In this document: positions 26,063-35,316 of the stretch, in pieces | Position numbering within the stretch: the first letter of the stretch is position 1 | Layout: each line of letters begins with the position of its first letter | Assembly: GCF_048898065.1 (NCBI RefSeq) | Contig: NZ_JBLWFI010000001.1 | Location: forward strand, 1 to 64,000 | Direction of reading: 5' to 3' | DNA length: 64,000 bases | DNA from: Tepidibacillus_B infernus | GTDB lineage: Bacteria > Bacillota > Bacilli > Tepidibacillales > Tepidibacillaceae | Made by a program: the position numbers and the translations under genes | The notes under the pieces: generated by a model | What the model saw: only the letters and a program-made list of their open reading frames with translations | Database searches by the model: none | Told to the model about the DNA's origin: nothing

Positions 26063-28309
26063 ATGATCAGTGAAAAAGTAATTCCAGCTTGGGCTGGATT
26101 TAAAGCAGGTAAATGGATGGAAGAGGTGAATGTTAGAGACTTTATTCAATTGAACTATACACCATATGATGGGGATGGAAGTTTTCTAGCAGGGCCATCT
26201 GATCGTACTAAGAAACTATTAGACAAAGTATTTATTTTAATCGAACAAGAAAGAAAGAATGGGGGAGTACTAGATGTTGATACGGCAACCCCATCTACGA
26301 TTACCTCCCATGGTCCAGGATTTATCGATAAAGATTTAGAAGTGATTATAGGATTACAAACTGACGAAGCTTTTAAACGTTCTATTCATCCAACGGGCGG
26401 TATTCGCATGATTGAGGCTGCTTGTGAAGCCTATGGCTATGAAATGGATGAAAAGGTTCAGGAGATTTTTACGAAGTATCGTAAAACCCATAACCAAGGG
26501 GTATTTGATGCATATACAGAAGAAATGAAAAAGGCAAGAAAAACTGGGATTATTACCGGTTTACCAGATGCTTACGGTAGAGGCAGAATTATTGGGGATT
26601 ATCGTCGTGTGGCATTATATGGAGTCGATTTCTTAATCGAACAGAAAAAACAAGAAAAAGCGGCAACAGAAGATGACTTTATGTCTGAAGATACGATTCG
26701 TCTTCGCGAAGAATTAACGGAGCAAATTAGTGCATTAAAAGAATTAAAGGAAATGGCATTATCTTATGGTTATGACATTTCAAAACCTGCAACCAATGCA
26801 AAAGAAGCAATACAATGGCTTTATTTTGGTTACTTAGCGGCTATTAAAGAGCAAAACGGGGCAGCTATGAGTATTGGCAGAATTTCAACCTTCTTAGATA
26901 TTTATCTTGAAAGAGATCTTCAAAATGGGTTGATCACTGAAGAAGAAGCTCAGGAAATGATTGACCAACTTGTTATTAAGCTTCGTATCGTTAAATTTTT
27001 CCGTACTCCAGAGTATAATGAACTCTTTAGTGGTGATCCAACTTGGGTAACGGAATCCATCGGTGGAATCGGTGAGGACGGTAGACATTTAGTTACCAAG
27101 AACTCTTATCGTATTCTTCATACCTTATATAATTTGGGACCTGCACCAGAACCCAATTTAACGGTATTATGGTCCACTCAGTTACCAGAAAACTTTAAAA
27201 AATTCTGTGCTCAAGTCTCGATTGATACTAGTTCCATCCAATATGAAAACGACGATATCATGCGACCAGAATATGGTGATGATTATGGGATTGCTTGCTG
27301 TGTATCTGCCATGAGGATAGGAAAGCAAATGCAATTCTTTGGTGCAAGGGCAAATCTTGCAAAGGCATTACTCTATGCGATCAATGGTGGAATCGACGAA
27401 AAGAGTGGCGAGAGAGTTGGGCCTTATTTTGAGCCAATTGTCGACGAAGTACTTGATTTTGATACTGTGATGGAACGTTATGACAAAGTATTAGATTGGC
27501 TAGCTAATCTTTATATGAAGACTTTAAATGTAATCCACTACATGCATGATAAATATTCTTATGAACGGATTGAGATGGCATTACATGACCGTGATATCTT
27601 AAGAACGATGGCATGTGGAATCGCCGGGCTTTCCGTTGTTGCAGACTCTTTATCTGCGATTAAATATGCAAAAGTAAAACCTGTACGTAATGAAAACGGC
27701 TTAACGATTTCATATCAAATTGAAGGAGATTATCCTAAATTTGGAAATGACGATGAACGTGTTGACAGCATAGCTTCAGAGCTAGTGGAAAGGTTCATGA
27801 ATAAATTACGTCAAAATAAAACTTATCGTAACGCATTACCAACCATGTCGATTTTAACCATTACATCCAATGTCGTCTATGGTAAGAAAACAGGGGATAC
27901 GCCTGATGGAAGAAAAGCAGGAGAACCTTTTGCACCAGGAGCAAATCCAATGCATGGCAGAGATATAAAAGGTGCTGTAGCTTCTTTCAACTCGGTATCC
28001 AAGCTACCTTACGAACATTCTCAAGATGGAATTTCTTATACTTTCTCGATCGTGCCAAAAGCACTGGGAAAAGAAGAAGAAAGTCGTAATTCCAATTTAG
28101 TTGCGCTCTTAGACGGTTATGCTTATCAAAGAGGGCACCATGTGAATGTAAACGTCTTTGACCGAGAATTATTACTAGATGCAATGGATCATCCAGAAAA
28201 ATATCCACAATTAACGATTCGTGTATCTGGATATGCGGTCAACTTTACCAAATTAACTAGAGAACAACAATTAGATGTCATTCATCGAACATTTCACGAA
28301 AGTATGTGA
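26063..28309 (+). CDS. pflB: Formate C-acetyltransferase (pyruvate formate-lyase)
   Basis: 748 aa glycyl-radical enzyme converting pyruvate plus CoA to acetyl-CoA plus formate without oxygen. The active-site pair Cys412-Cys413 is in GIACCVSAM, and the radical Gly723 is in RVSGYAV. Length and spacing match E. coli PflB (C418/C419, G734). It lies 24 nt after adhE, and its stop overlaps the start region of pflA, so the three genes are one operon. It supplies the acetyl-CoA that AdhE reduces. Confidence 0.98.
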   Translation: MISEKVIPAWAGFKAGKWMEEVNVRDFIQLNYTPYDGDGSFLAGPSDRTKKLLDKVFILIEQERKNGGVLDVDTATPSTITSHGPGFIDKDLEVIIGLQTDEAFKRSIHPTGGIRMIEAACEAYGYEMDEKVQEIFTKYRKTHNQGVFDAYTEEMKKARKTGIITGLPDAYGRGRIIGDYRRVALYGVDFLIEQKKQEKAATEDDFMSEDTIRLREELTEQISALKELKEMALSYGYDISKPATNAKEAIQWLYFGYLAAIKEQNGAAMSIGRISTFLDIYLERDLQNGLITEEEAQEMIDQLVIKLRIVKFFRTPEYNELFSGDPTWVTESIGGIGEDGRHLVTKNSYRILHTLYNLGPAPEPNLTVLWSTQLPENFKKFCAQVSIDTSSIQYENDDIMRPEYGDDYGIACCVSAMRIGKQMQFFGARANLAKALLYAINGGIDEKSGERVGPYFEPIVDEVLDFDTVMERYDKVLDWLANLYMKTLNVIHYMHDKYSYERIEMALHDRDILRTMACGIAGLSVVADSLSAIKYAKVKPVRNENGLTISYQIEGDYPKFGNDDERVDSIASELVERFMNKLRQNKTYRNALPTMSILTITSNVVYGKKTGDTPDGRKAGEPFAPGANPMHGRDIKGAVASFNSVSKLPYEHSQDGISYTFSIVPKALGKEEESRNSNLVALLDGYAYQRGHHVNVNVFDRELLLDAMDHPEKYPQLTIRVSGYAVNFTKLTREQQLDVIHRTFHESM

Positions 28310-28314
28310 TAGCA

Positions 28315-29049
28315 ATGAAAGGGTATATTCATTCTGTAGAAACCTGTGGGACTGTTGATGGTCCTGGTATCAGATTTGTCGTTTTTATGCAGGGCTGTCC
28401 TCTTCGCTGTCAATATTGCCATAATCCTGATACATGGCAGTTGAAAGATGGAAAAGAAACCGAAGTAGAAGAGTTAATGAAAGACATTAGAAAATACATC
28501 CCCTATATGAAATTTTCTAATGGAGGGGTTACCATCTCTGGTGGAGAGGCCACCATGCAAAAAGATTTTGTTATCGAATTGCTGAAGCGTTGTAAAGAAG
28601 AGGGAATTCATACAGCAATTGATACATCAGGGTTTGTTTGCTTGGAAGATGCCAAAGAAATCCTCGCTTATACCGATTTAGTTTTACTAGATATCAAACA
28701 TATCTCAGCGGAAAAGCATCTGCAGATTACAGGGGTTTCTAATGAATGGACTCTACAATTAGCAAAGTATTTACATGAGCAAAAAATCCCCTTTTGGATT
28801 CGTCATGTGCTTGTACCTGGAATCACCGATAGAATCCAAGATCTTCAAGCTTTAAGAGCATTTATCAATACAATCTCATCCGTAGAAAAGGTAGAAGTAT
28901 TGCCATATCATACAATGGGAAAATACAAATGGGAAAAACTTGGTTTACCAGAACCATTGCCTGGTGTGAAACCACCAACAGAGGAACAAGTAAAAAGAGC
29001 AGAACAAATCCTCGTTCCTCAAGTCACAAATCAATTGGTTGTATCGTAA
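28315..29049 (+). CDS. pflA: Pyruvate formate-lyase activating enzyme (radical SAM)
   Basis: 244 aa. It generates the glycyl radical on PflB. The radical-SAM CxxxCxxC cluster is C28, C32 and C35 (GCPLRCQYC), preceded by the family signature GTVDGPGIR. NGGVTISGGEA is the SAM-binding segment. The ATG at 28315 aligns with relatives; an in-frame GTG at 28306 overlaps the pflB stop. No strong ribosome site is visible, consistent with translational coupling to pflB. Confidence 0.96.
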   Translation: MKGYIHSVETCGTVDGPGIRFVVFMQGCPLRCQYCHNPDTWQLKDGKETEVEELMKDIRKYIPYMKFSNGGVTISGGEATMQKDFVIELLKRCKEEGIHTAIDTSGFVCLEDAKEILAYTDLVLLDIKHISAEKHLQITGVSNEWTLQLAKYLHEQKIPFWIRHVLVPGITDRIQDLQALRAFINTISSVEKVEVLPYHTMGKYKWEKLGLPEPLPGVKPPTEEQVKRAEQILVPQVTNQLVVS

Positions 29050-29070
29050 ACAAAAAAACGAAGCATTAGT

Positions 29071-29108
29071 TGAGGAAACCTGATTTAAACTGGCTTCCTC
29101 TTTTTTTC
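29071..29108 (+). terminator. Intrinsic terminator of adhE-pflBA
   Basis: Stem gaggaa-acc/gg-cttcctc with one mismatch, followed by seven T. Confidence 0.8.
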
Positions 29109-29133
29109 CTTCTTTATCTATTATCTTTTTTTA

Positions 29134-30222
29134 TCATCGTTTCTGTTTAAAATAGCTGATTGCTAACAAGATGGATGGGATTACAAAACCAAACATTAGG
29201 GCATAAGGTGTCCATGTCGTTGTAGCAAATTCAAAGGTTTCAACAATATTTTTATTTAGAATGACAGATAAAGCAACCACGATAAAGACTAATGGCATGG
29301 CAATAGGACGATAATCAGATAAATGGAACACCTGAGCGATTACTAATATTCCCGCATAAAAGCTGATTGTCATTTTTATAAAGATCGTTAACATATAGGA
29401 TAAAGCAATAACTGCTTCCACTCTTGTTAAAAATCTTCCAACATCAATCAATCGAGCCATATTAAATGTAGCAAAAAGGGACATTTCGGTTGGGCGAACA
29501 TTTAAAACAAGGATCGTTCCTAATACCACAAAAAATAAAGATAAGCCACCTACGACTACTCCGCTGATAAAAACAGATTTGATTCGTTTTCGTTGATTCA
29601 CAAATGGGAGAATCATTAAAAATGCAATCGTTTCTGCAAAGGGAAAACCAAGGGTAGGAACGGTCCCCCTTAATACAGGTTTAAAACCCTCTGCAAAGAT
29701 GGGATACACATTTTTAAATTTCATTTCAGGAATCAGTAAAAAGAGGGTGATCCAAAATCCTCCTGATGTAAAAAGAGAAAAAAATTCATTGGAACGCCCT
29801 ATTCCTTCAATTCCTTGATTTATGACCATATAGAGTAATACTCCCGCCATTATGCTGAAGAGAATCATTGGTGTCTCAGGGAAAATAGCTGTTGTGACAA
29901 AATCAGTTGCATTCCGCATGACAAGTGCAGAAAGATGGAGAAAGAACCAAGCATAAAGCAAACCAATACCTTTCCCCAACATTGTTCCAAGAAGCGTCTC
30001 TGTAATTCCAACTAGGGTTTGATTTGGGAATTGTTCAGCTAAAGAAACCATAATATAAGTTAAACCAATTGCCAAAAGTGTTCCTAAGAACATCGAGATC
30101 CAACCATCTTGCTTTGATTTAGCAACGATGGTTGAAGGTATGATCAGCAAAGCACTACCAATGGTAAAATTAACCTCTAATAACCATAGTTGAAACCGAT
30201 TGATCACTCCATTTTCTAACAT
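29134..30222 (-). CDS. Germinant receptor B subunit (GerAB/GerKB permease family)
   Basis: 362 aa APC-type membrane protein with about ten hydrophobic segments. It is the germinant-binding subunit of a Ger receptor in the spore inner membrane. The conserved features GRSNEFFSLF and GFPFAETIAF are present. The ATG at 30222 has ggagg 7 nt upstream; the frame opens earlier at 30237, where that site would be coding. Last gene of the A-C-D-B operon. It differs clearly from the orphan permease at 19998. Confidence 0.92.
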   Translation of the reverse strand: MLENGVINRFQLWLLEVNFTIGSALLIIPSTIVAKSKQDGWISMFLGTLLAIGLTYIMVSLAEQFPNQTLVGITETLLGTMLGKGIGLLYAWFFLHLSALVMRNATDFVTTAIFPETPMILFSIMAGVLLYMVINQGIEGIGRSNEFFSLFTSGGFWITLFLLIPEMKFKNVYPIFAEGFKPVLRGTVPTLGFPFAETIAFLMILPFVNQRKRIKSVFISGVVVGGLSLFFVVLGTILVLNVRPTEMSLFATFNMARLIDVGRFLTRVEAVIALSYMLTIFIKMTISFYAGILVIAQVFHLSDYRPIAMPLVFIVVALSVILNKNIVETFEFATTTWTPYALMFGFVIPSILLAISYFKQKR

Positions 30223-30248
30223 AAGTGGTTCCTCCATATAGAAGTAAG

Positions 30249-30479
30249 TTAGCTTAATAGCTTATCTATCCAATGTTTGATTGGTTGAAAAATTAGTCTT
30301 AAGCCATTGGTTGGATTGGGAATGTAGAGATCTAACATTTTACCAATCGATAGATAAGCTGCAATCGCCATTAACCCTAGATATACATAGGCATCCCTCT
30401 TTTGTTTTTTCACCAAGAGATTCTTCACTTGTCGGTAAGAGATGATGATGATCAAAAAACCTAATCCTACAACCATCAT
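30249..30479 (-). CDS. Small membrane protein, germinant receptor D-subunit type
   Basis: 76 aa. One helix at residues 1-16, a basic loop, a second helix at about 31-48, then an IPNPTNG turn and an amphipathic tail (LRLIFQPIKHWIDKLL). This layout is that of the small two-helix D subunits encoded in Bacillus ger loci that tune receptor sensitivity. Its ATG overlaps the stop of the C-subunit gene (ATGA). It sits between C and B. Confidence 0.8.
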   Translation of the reverse strand: MMVVGLGFLIIIISYRQVKNLLVKKQKRDAYVYLGLMAIAAYLSIGKMLDLYIPNPTNGLRLIFQPIKHWIDKLLS

Positions 30480-31702
30480 TTATTTCCTTTCATTTCGATT
30501 TGGAATGATTTATTTTTCATTCCTATTTCTCCTATTGTTGTATTCACTTTAACATGAACTGTTAAATCGACAAATTCCTTTTCCCAGTCTTTTTTCAAGG
30601 TTTTCCATTCTTTTGAATGCTGGCGTTCAAAGGCTTCACCAAAACCAAAAATATCAACTTTATAGCTCTTTTGCACCTTTTTCAGAACATGCTCTATGTT
30701 CTTTTTGACTGTAGCATTGGTAGCCTTCTCTAAGTCTTTAATCACCGATTGTTTCGTTAAATCAATGGGGCCTAGGACAGATCCAACATTGGCATCGATT
30801 TTTATTTCTAAGTTAACCTCAGGCTTGCCATGAATCAATGTTGTTTTTATTTTTGTTTTAGAATTTATGATTTCAATCGAATGGTCTTCTCCTTGATAGG
30901 GGACAACGATGACAGTCTTATCAATTTCATCGGTTACCCAAAGAACTGCTCTTGCTTCCTCGCTATTTAGATAACCAATCACCTTATCTTGTTTAAAGAC
31001 AGCAAATCCTTCAGTCTTGATCACTGATTCCTGTTTTGATGCTTGTGTTGCTTCTAAGGTATCCTTTTTTGGATTGATCGGGTTCGAGACAAAGATATAG
31101 GGAACAATTGCACTCCTTGTTGGACTTGTCAACATATTGATCAATTCTCTTAACTCCACTTGACGAGTAAAACTACCAGACTTTTGGGTGCTTTCCAGAT
31201 GCTTTTTAATTGCAATCCCATTAACAGAGTCGATCGGAAATTGGGTAGATAAGACACTTTCTACCTTGCAATTTTTTGTAATTAAAATTGGAATGTCTTC
31301 ACGAATTTCCGGGTCGCGATATAATAAGTCAAGGAAATCTCTGACACCGCTTTTTTTTGCTAAATTTTCATCGATCACCCATGCTTGGAGATGGGCGAAG
31401 TATAATCTCCTAGACATTTCCTTTGTCGCCTTGCGAATTGCCTCAAACTGCGTTCTTCCAGAAGTTTTTAGTGTGATAAACGGAGTCATTGAGCTACTTA
31501 CCCCTTGCTTTCCTGAGATAGATGAAGGGTTTACAATTTGGTAGACCAAGGTGATTTCCCCTTTTTTGGGGCCAGGATCAATACCAGCAGCTGTCACAAT
31601 CGCGATTTCATTGAGCTCTCGCCGATTCCAACAGCCAGTCGTCAATAAAGTGAATATAATCATCATGAGAAGAATCATTATTTTCTTTCTCTTTCTCTTC
31701 AT
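30476..31702 (-). CDS. Germinant receptor C subunit, Ger(x)C lipoprotein
   Basis: 408 aa. A basic N-terminus and hydrophobic helix end in the lipobox LLTTGC, so the mature protein starts at a lipidated Cys near residue 24 (CWNRRELNE, the typical GerAC start). The rest has the extracytoplasmic GerAC domains. It is anchored at the outer face of the spore inner membrane together with the A and B subunits. It overlaps the A gene upstream and the D gene downstream by 4 nt each. Confidence 0.95.
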   Translation of the reverse strand: MKRKRKKIMILLMMIIFTLLTTGCWNRRELNEIAIVTAAGIDPGPKKGEITLVYQIVNPSSISGKQGVSSSMTPFITLKTSGRTQFEAIRKATKEMSRRLYFAHLQAWVIDENLAKKSGVRDFLDLLYRDPEIREDIPILITKNCKVESVLSTQFPIDSVNGIAIKKHLESTQKSGSFTRQVELRELINMLTSPTRSAIVPYIFVSNPINPKKDTLEATQASKQESVIKTEGFAVFKQDKVIGYLNSEEARAVLWVTDEIDKTVIVVPYQGEDHSIEIINSKTKIKTTLIHGKPEVNLEIKIDANVGSVLGPIDLTKQSVIKDLEKATNATVKKNIEHVLKKVQKSYKVDIFGFGEAFERQHSKEWKTLKKDWEKEFVDLTVHVKVNTTIGEIGMKNKSFQIEMKGNK

Positions 31703-33306
31703 GATTGATCTTCCTTCCTATTAATACGTTGATGACCTTTAGGTGGTTTAGGCATCTCCGTATCTTCCCTCACTTCATTTGCTTGGCTAAATAAGCGAGG
31801 GCGAGTTAACATCATAAACCATGGTACTCGTGCAAAAATATCTTTTTGATCGCTAAGATTAAATGGGGCAATACCATTTAAATAGGGGATACCAAAGGAA
31901 CGAAGGCCAACTAAATGAATGACAATCACCATTAAACCAAATAAAATGCCAAATAAACCAAAGCTTGCACTTAAAACAAGTAAGACAAAGCGAATGAGCC
32001 GTGCAGCGATGGCGATATCTACGACGGGTGTAGTAAAACCAGCAATTGCTGTCATTGAAACAATAATGACCATGGCTGCTGAGACAATACCTGCTTCTAC
32101 TGCTGCTGTACCTAATACAAGTGCACCAACAATCGAGACCGCTTGTCCCACTGCTCTTGGCATTCTAACTCCAGCTTCCCGTAATATTTCAAAAGTTAAT
32201 TCCATTAACACGGCCTCAATAAAAGCTGGAAATGGAATTCCTTCCCGTTGGGCAGCAAGGCTGACTAGCAAGGTTGTAGGTAATAGCTCTTGGTGAAAGG
32301 TAGTGATCGCAACATAAAGGGAAGGTAAAGTCATTGAAATTAAAAAAGTTATAATCCGTAAGAAACGTAAAAATGAAGCCATTCCTGAACGCATATAATA
32401 ATCATCGGCAGATTGAAAAAGCATAGCTATGGTTACAGGGACAATTAAAACAAAAGGAGTTCCATCGACGAGGATGGCTATTTTTCCCTCCAATAATTGA
32501 GCTGCGACGATATCTGGCCGTTCTGTATTGTAAACTGTTGGGAACACAGACCATGGTGCATCTTGAATAAGTTCTTCAATATAGCCACTTTCTAAAACAC
32601 CATCGATTTTAATTTTGATAAGTCGTCTTCTTACTTCTTCAACGATTTCAGGGTTTGCATTTCCTTGAATATACATGATGGCAATACTTGTTTCCGTTAT
32701 GGTTCCAAGACGCATTTGTTCCAGCCTTAACTTAGAACTAGGTATCTTTCTACGGATTAAAGCCGTATTGGTGCGGATATTTTCTGTAAAACCCTCTCGT
32801 GGCCCCCGTAAAACCACTTGGTTATCAGGCTCTGTGACCCCCCGATTTTCCCATCCTTTGGTGCTGGCAATCAGCGTCTTATTTTCTCGATCGATTAATA
32901 TTGCTGTTGAACCCCTAAGAATTTCATTGATGATTTGCGTTTTGTCTTGTGCTATTTTCACATCGCCAATATTTAAGAGGTGTTCTTTTATAAAATTTAT
33001 AGGAGATAAGGAGATTTGGTCACTTGGATATTGGGTGAATAGGGTTTTTAAAAAGTCATTGATATCGCCGTTACTAACAAGACCGTCTGTATAAATAAGG
33101 GCAGCAGAAACCTCTTTTTCTTTTCCTAAAATAAAACGACGAACGATAATATCAGGACTATTCCCTAAATCTGTCGTAATCTCCTGAATGGCTTTTTCAA
33201 GATGACTAGGGATAGGTTGAATACTAGATTGAGTTTGAGTATTTGCATCAGGCTTTGAAGTCTTGGGATTTCTGTGTAATTTTTTGATCCATCTCCAGAT
33301 TGACAT
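31699..33306 (-). CDS. Germinant receptor A subunit (GerAA/GerKA family)
   Basis: 535 aa. A soluble N-terminal domain of about 290 residues is followed by a membrane domain of about five helices (about 290-480) and a polar tail ending KGHQRINRKEDQS. Family hallmarks include DNQVVLRGPREGFTE and PSLYVAITTFHQELLPT. The A subunit forms the oligomeric cation channel of the receptor. First gene of a complete operon, with a sigma-G-like promoter just upstream, fitting forespore expression. Confidence 0.95.
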   Translation of the reverse strand: MSIWRWIKKLHRNPKTSKPDANTQTQSSIQPIPSHLEKAIQEITTDLGNSPDIIVRRFILGKEKEVSAALIYTDGLVSNGDINDFLKTLFTQYPSDQISLSPINFIKEHLLNIGDVKIAQDKTQIINEILRGSTAILIDRENKTLIASTKGWENRGVTEPDNQVVLRGPREGFTENIRTNTALIRRKIPSSKLRLEQMRLGTITETSIAIMYIQGNANPEIVEEVRRRLIKIKIDGVLESGYIEELIQDAPWSVFPTVYNTERPDIVAAQLLEGKIAILVDGTPFVLIVPVTIAMLFQSADDYYMRSGMASFLRFLRIITFLISMTLPSLYVAITTFHQELLPTTLLVSLAAQREGIPFPAFIEAVLMELTFEILREAGVRMPRAVGQAVSIVGALVLGTAAVEAGIVSAAMVIIVSMTAIAGFTTPVVDIAIAARLIRFVLLVLSASFGLFGILFGLMVIVIHLVGLRSFGIPYLNGIAPFNLSDQKDIFARVPWFMMLTRPRLFSQANEVREDTEMPKPPKGHQRINRKEDQS

Positions 33307-33337
33307 CCGACCACTTCCTAAAAATGCTTATTAGTTA

Positions 33338-33368
33338 TAGTGTGGTAAGAATCATGGTAAATTATGCA
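33338..33368 (-). promoter_or_regulatory. Sigma-G-type promoter of the ger operon
   Basis: On the minus strand, TGCATA (33368-33363), an 18-nt spacer and CACACTA (33344-33338). The sigma-G consensus is gHATR and CATWHTA; only one -10 position deviates. The location, about 30 nt before the A-subunit start, fits. Confidence 0.65.
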
Positions 33369-33454
33369 TCGTTTAAAAACTATTATTTGACTGCATGCTG
33401 TGTGATTAGATAGATAGAAAGAAAATGAAACAAAAATAAGGAGCAAAATTCTCC

Positions 33455-33928
33455 TCATTTTTGTTCTTGAGCCCATTCGCTTGCATCCCAGTTTCCAATG
33501 CCTAAGACAAAGGTTGGTTTTCCGGTTGGACCCTTTGTTAGGTCAAATGCCTTCATCCCAGCGGCAAAGCATAGTTTCAAGCTTGGTACATTATCATTGG
33601 CCACTTTAACATAATATCGGTCAATATCTTCTAACGCTTCTGTTACTAATTGATAGGCTACCCCTCTATTTCGAACTTCAGGGTGAACCACAATGATTGC
33701 CTGATCTAGGCCAAAACGAGCAATGGCCAATACACCTACTATTTTTTTTCCCTCTAAGATGACGTGAATCAGATCGCCATTGCTTTGGTTAAGCTTTTGA
33801 AAAGGGGTTTTCTTTAACCACTCTATTGCTTTCCTCGTAATATGTCCATCCCCATATTTATTGATAAAACGGATTAAGGGTTGTTTGAAGCGTTCTGGTA
33901 CAGAGGCATTGATCTTCATCTTTCTCAT
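33455..33928 (-). CDS. GNAT-family acetyltransferase linked to YheC/D genes
   Basis: 157 aa. The acetyl-CoA-binding region of GNAT proteins is seen as VHPEVRNRGVAYQLVTEAL near residue 85, preceded by the beta-strand GLDQAIIVV and followed by KLCFAAGMKAF. The substrate is unknown. Its ATG overlaps the stop of the adjacent YheC/D gene, so it is the last gene of that operon and probably acts in the same process. The ribosome site agaggtga is clear. Confidence 0.85.
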   Translation of the reverse strand: MRKMKINASVPERFKQPLIRFINKYGDGHITRKAIEWLKKTPFQKLNQSNGDLIHVILEGKKIVGVLAIARFGLDQAIIVVHPEVRNRGVAYQLVTEALEDIDRYYVKVANDNVPSLKLCFAAGMKAFDLTKGPTGKPTFVLGIGNWDASEWAQEQK

Positions 33929-35229
33929 GATTTCACCTCTTTTGGAACAAATCCAGACAAATATCTAAAATATTGCAACAATCTGAGTAATGAGGTTTGA
34001 CGAATATTAGGTTCATCAAATTCCATGGGTTTGGCATTTGCCTCAAAAAACCATATATCTCCGTTTTTATCGATGCCTAAATCCATCGACATTTCTCCTA
34101 ATGAATGTCCTACCTTTTTTTCAATGTGTTGAGCAATTTTTGTCGTTAAAAGAGCAGTTTTATGTTTCCATTTCTCAGTTAATTCGTTGCCAAAGGTTTC
34201 GTGAAAAACAGTATCGACAGATTGAATATAACCACCTTGTGGTACATGAGTTGTAATACTTTGCTCTCCAGCAACGCGTATACCCATTCCTGTCATATGC
34301 CATTGACCTTTACCATTTTTTTGAACAAGTACCCGGATATCGTAAGGTCTTCCTTGGTATGTGCTTAAATGGATTCCTTGCTGAATAATATATTCTTTGT
34401 TATTTGCTAGTTTTTTTACCTTTTTCCATAAGTGATTAAATTCAACAAATTGCTGATGATAGGTAATTTGCTGGGCTTGATACGTTAGATTGAATAAGTT
34501 ATCTTTTTTTTGAACTTTCATAAATCCAATTCCTGCTTTACCATGAATCGGTTTAAGATATAGCATTTGATACTTTTTTAATAGGTTTTGTAAACGAGTC
34601 CTTTCTAAAATCGCTGTATCTGGTAAAATCGGTGCAAGTTCATGTGATTCACCCATCCATTGATAAAGGGACCATTTGTTGAAAAAATGGGGATTAAAAA
34701 AGGGAATTCCTTCAGTTTCTAAAAATTGAATCGTTTGTTGAACGATAGGTAAACGTTCTTCTCTTCTTGTGGGAATACGATTATATACTACATCTGGTAG
34801 AGGCATTGAGACAGAATCCCATTTTTTTTGTTCAGGATAATAGAGGTGAGCTTTTACTGTTTTTGATCCTTGTTCTATTGATTCAGGAGTGAATACATAA
34901 ACTAGCACTCCTGTTTTAATCCCTGTTTGGATGATGTCGATAAAATTCTTTCGATTTCCTCTGAAAGTTTTGAAGCCACTTGTAGTTAGAATACCAACGA
35001 TTGGACCAATTTTATATTGAAGATTTTTTTTGATTACACGTACAGGGAATGCTCCTCTAAGATCGGAGACATTTTTTTTAGAACTGATAATGAAAGATTT
35101 ACTTTGGTTATTATGGCCGATTGTGTAGGCCATTGACGAAATCTTAGCGGTTTGATTATAGTGAGGAAGGATTAATTTCCAAGGTTTGATAGATGAGACT
35201 CGAACCCAAGCATAATGTGATGAATTCAT
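33925..35229 (-). CDS. YheC/YheD family ATP-grasp protein (paralogue 4)
   Basis: 434 aa. Spore coat-associated YheC/YheD family with an ATP-grasp fold. Motifs in order: GPIVGILT (about 78), DVVYNRIPTRR (about 146), PHFFNKW (about 177), LKPIHGKAGIGF (ATP-binding, about 223), YIIQQGI (about 278), YDIRVLVQKN, and DLGIDKNGDIWFFEANAKP (metal/ATP site, about 387). No substrate is known for the family; ATP-grasp enzymes generally form carboxylate-amine bonds. The ATG is chosen, with gggaggggt about 10 nt upstream. A short repeat element (35277-35316) separates it from the preceding paralogue. Confidence 0.88.
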   Translation of the reverse strand: MNSSHYAWVRVSSIKPWKLILPHYNQTAKISSMAYTIGHNNQSKSFIISSKKNVSDLRGAFPVRVIKKNLQYKIGPIVGILTTSGFKTFRGNRKNFIDIIQTGIKTGVLVYVFTPESIEQGSKTVKAHLYYPEQKKWDSVSMPLPDVVYNRIPTRREERLPIVQQTIQFLETEGIPFFNPHFFNKWSLYQWMGESHELAPILPDTAILERTRLQNLLKKYQMLYLKPIHGKAGIGFMKVQKKDNLFNLTYQAQQITYHQQFVEFNHLWKKVKKLANNKEYIIQQGIHLSTYQGRPYDIRVLVQKNGKGQWHMTGMGIRVAGEQSITTHVPQGGYIQSVDTVFHETFGNELTEKWKHKTALLTTKIAQHIEKKVGHSLGEMSMDLGIDKNGDIWFFEANAKPMEFDEPNIRQTSLLRLLQYFRYLSGFVPKEVKS

Positions 35230-35276
35230 AAATTTATACCCCTCCCTGCTACTTTATTTTTTCATTCAAAAGAAAT

Positions 35277-35316
35277 ACATAGATAACGGAGCGCGTTGGA
35301 ATATACAAACTTATCT
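35277..35316. repeat. Dispersed GGAGCGCG-TGGAATATACAAAC element (short copy)
   Basis: Core 'acggagcgcgttggaatatacaaac' flanked by tagataa and ttatcta, which pair. It occupies most of the gap between two YheC/D genes and reaches the stop codon at 35315. Confidence 0.75.
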
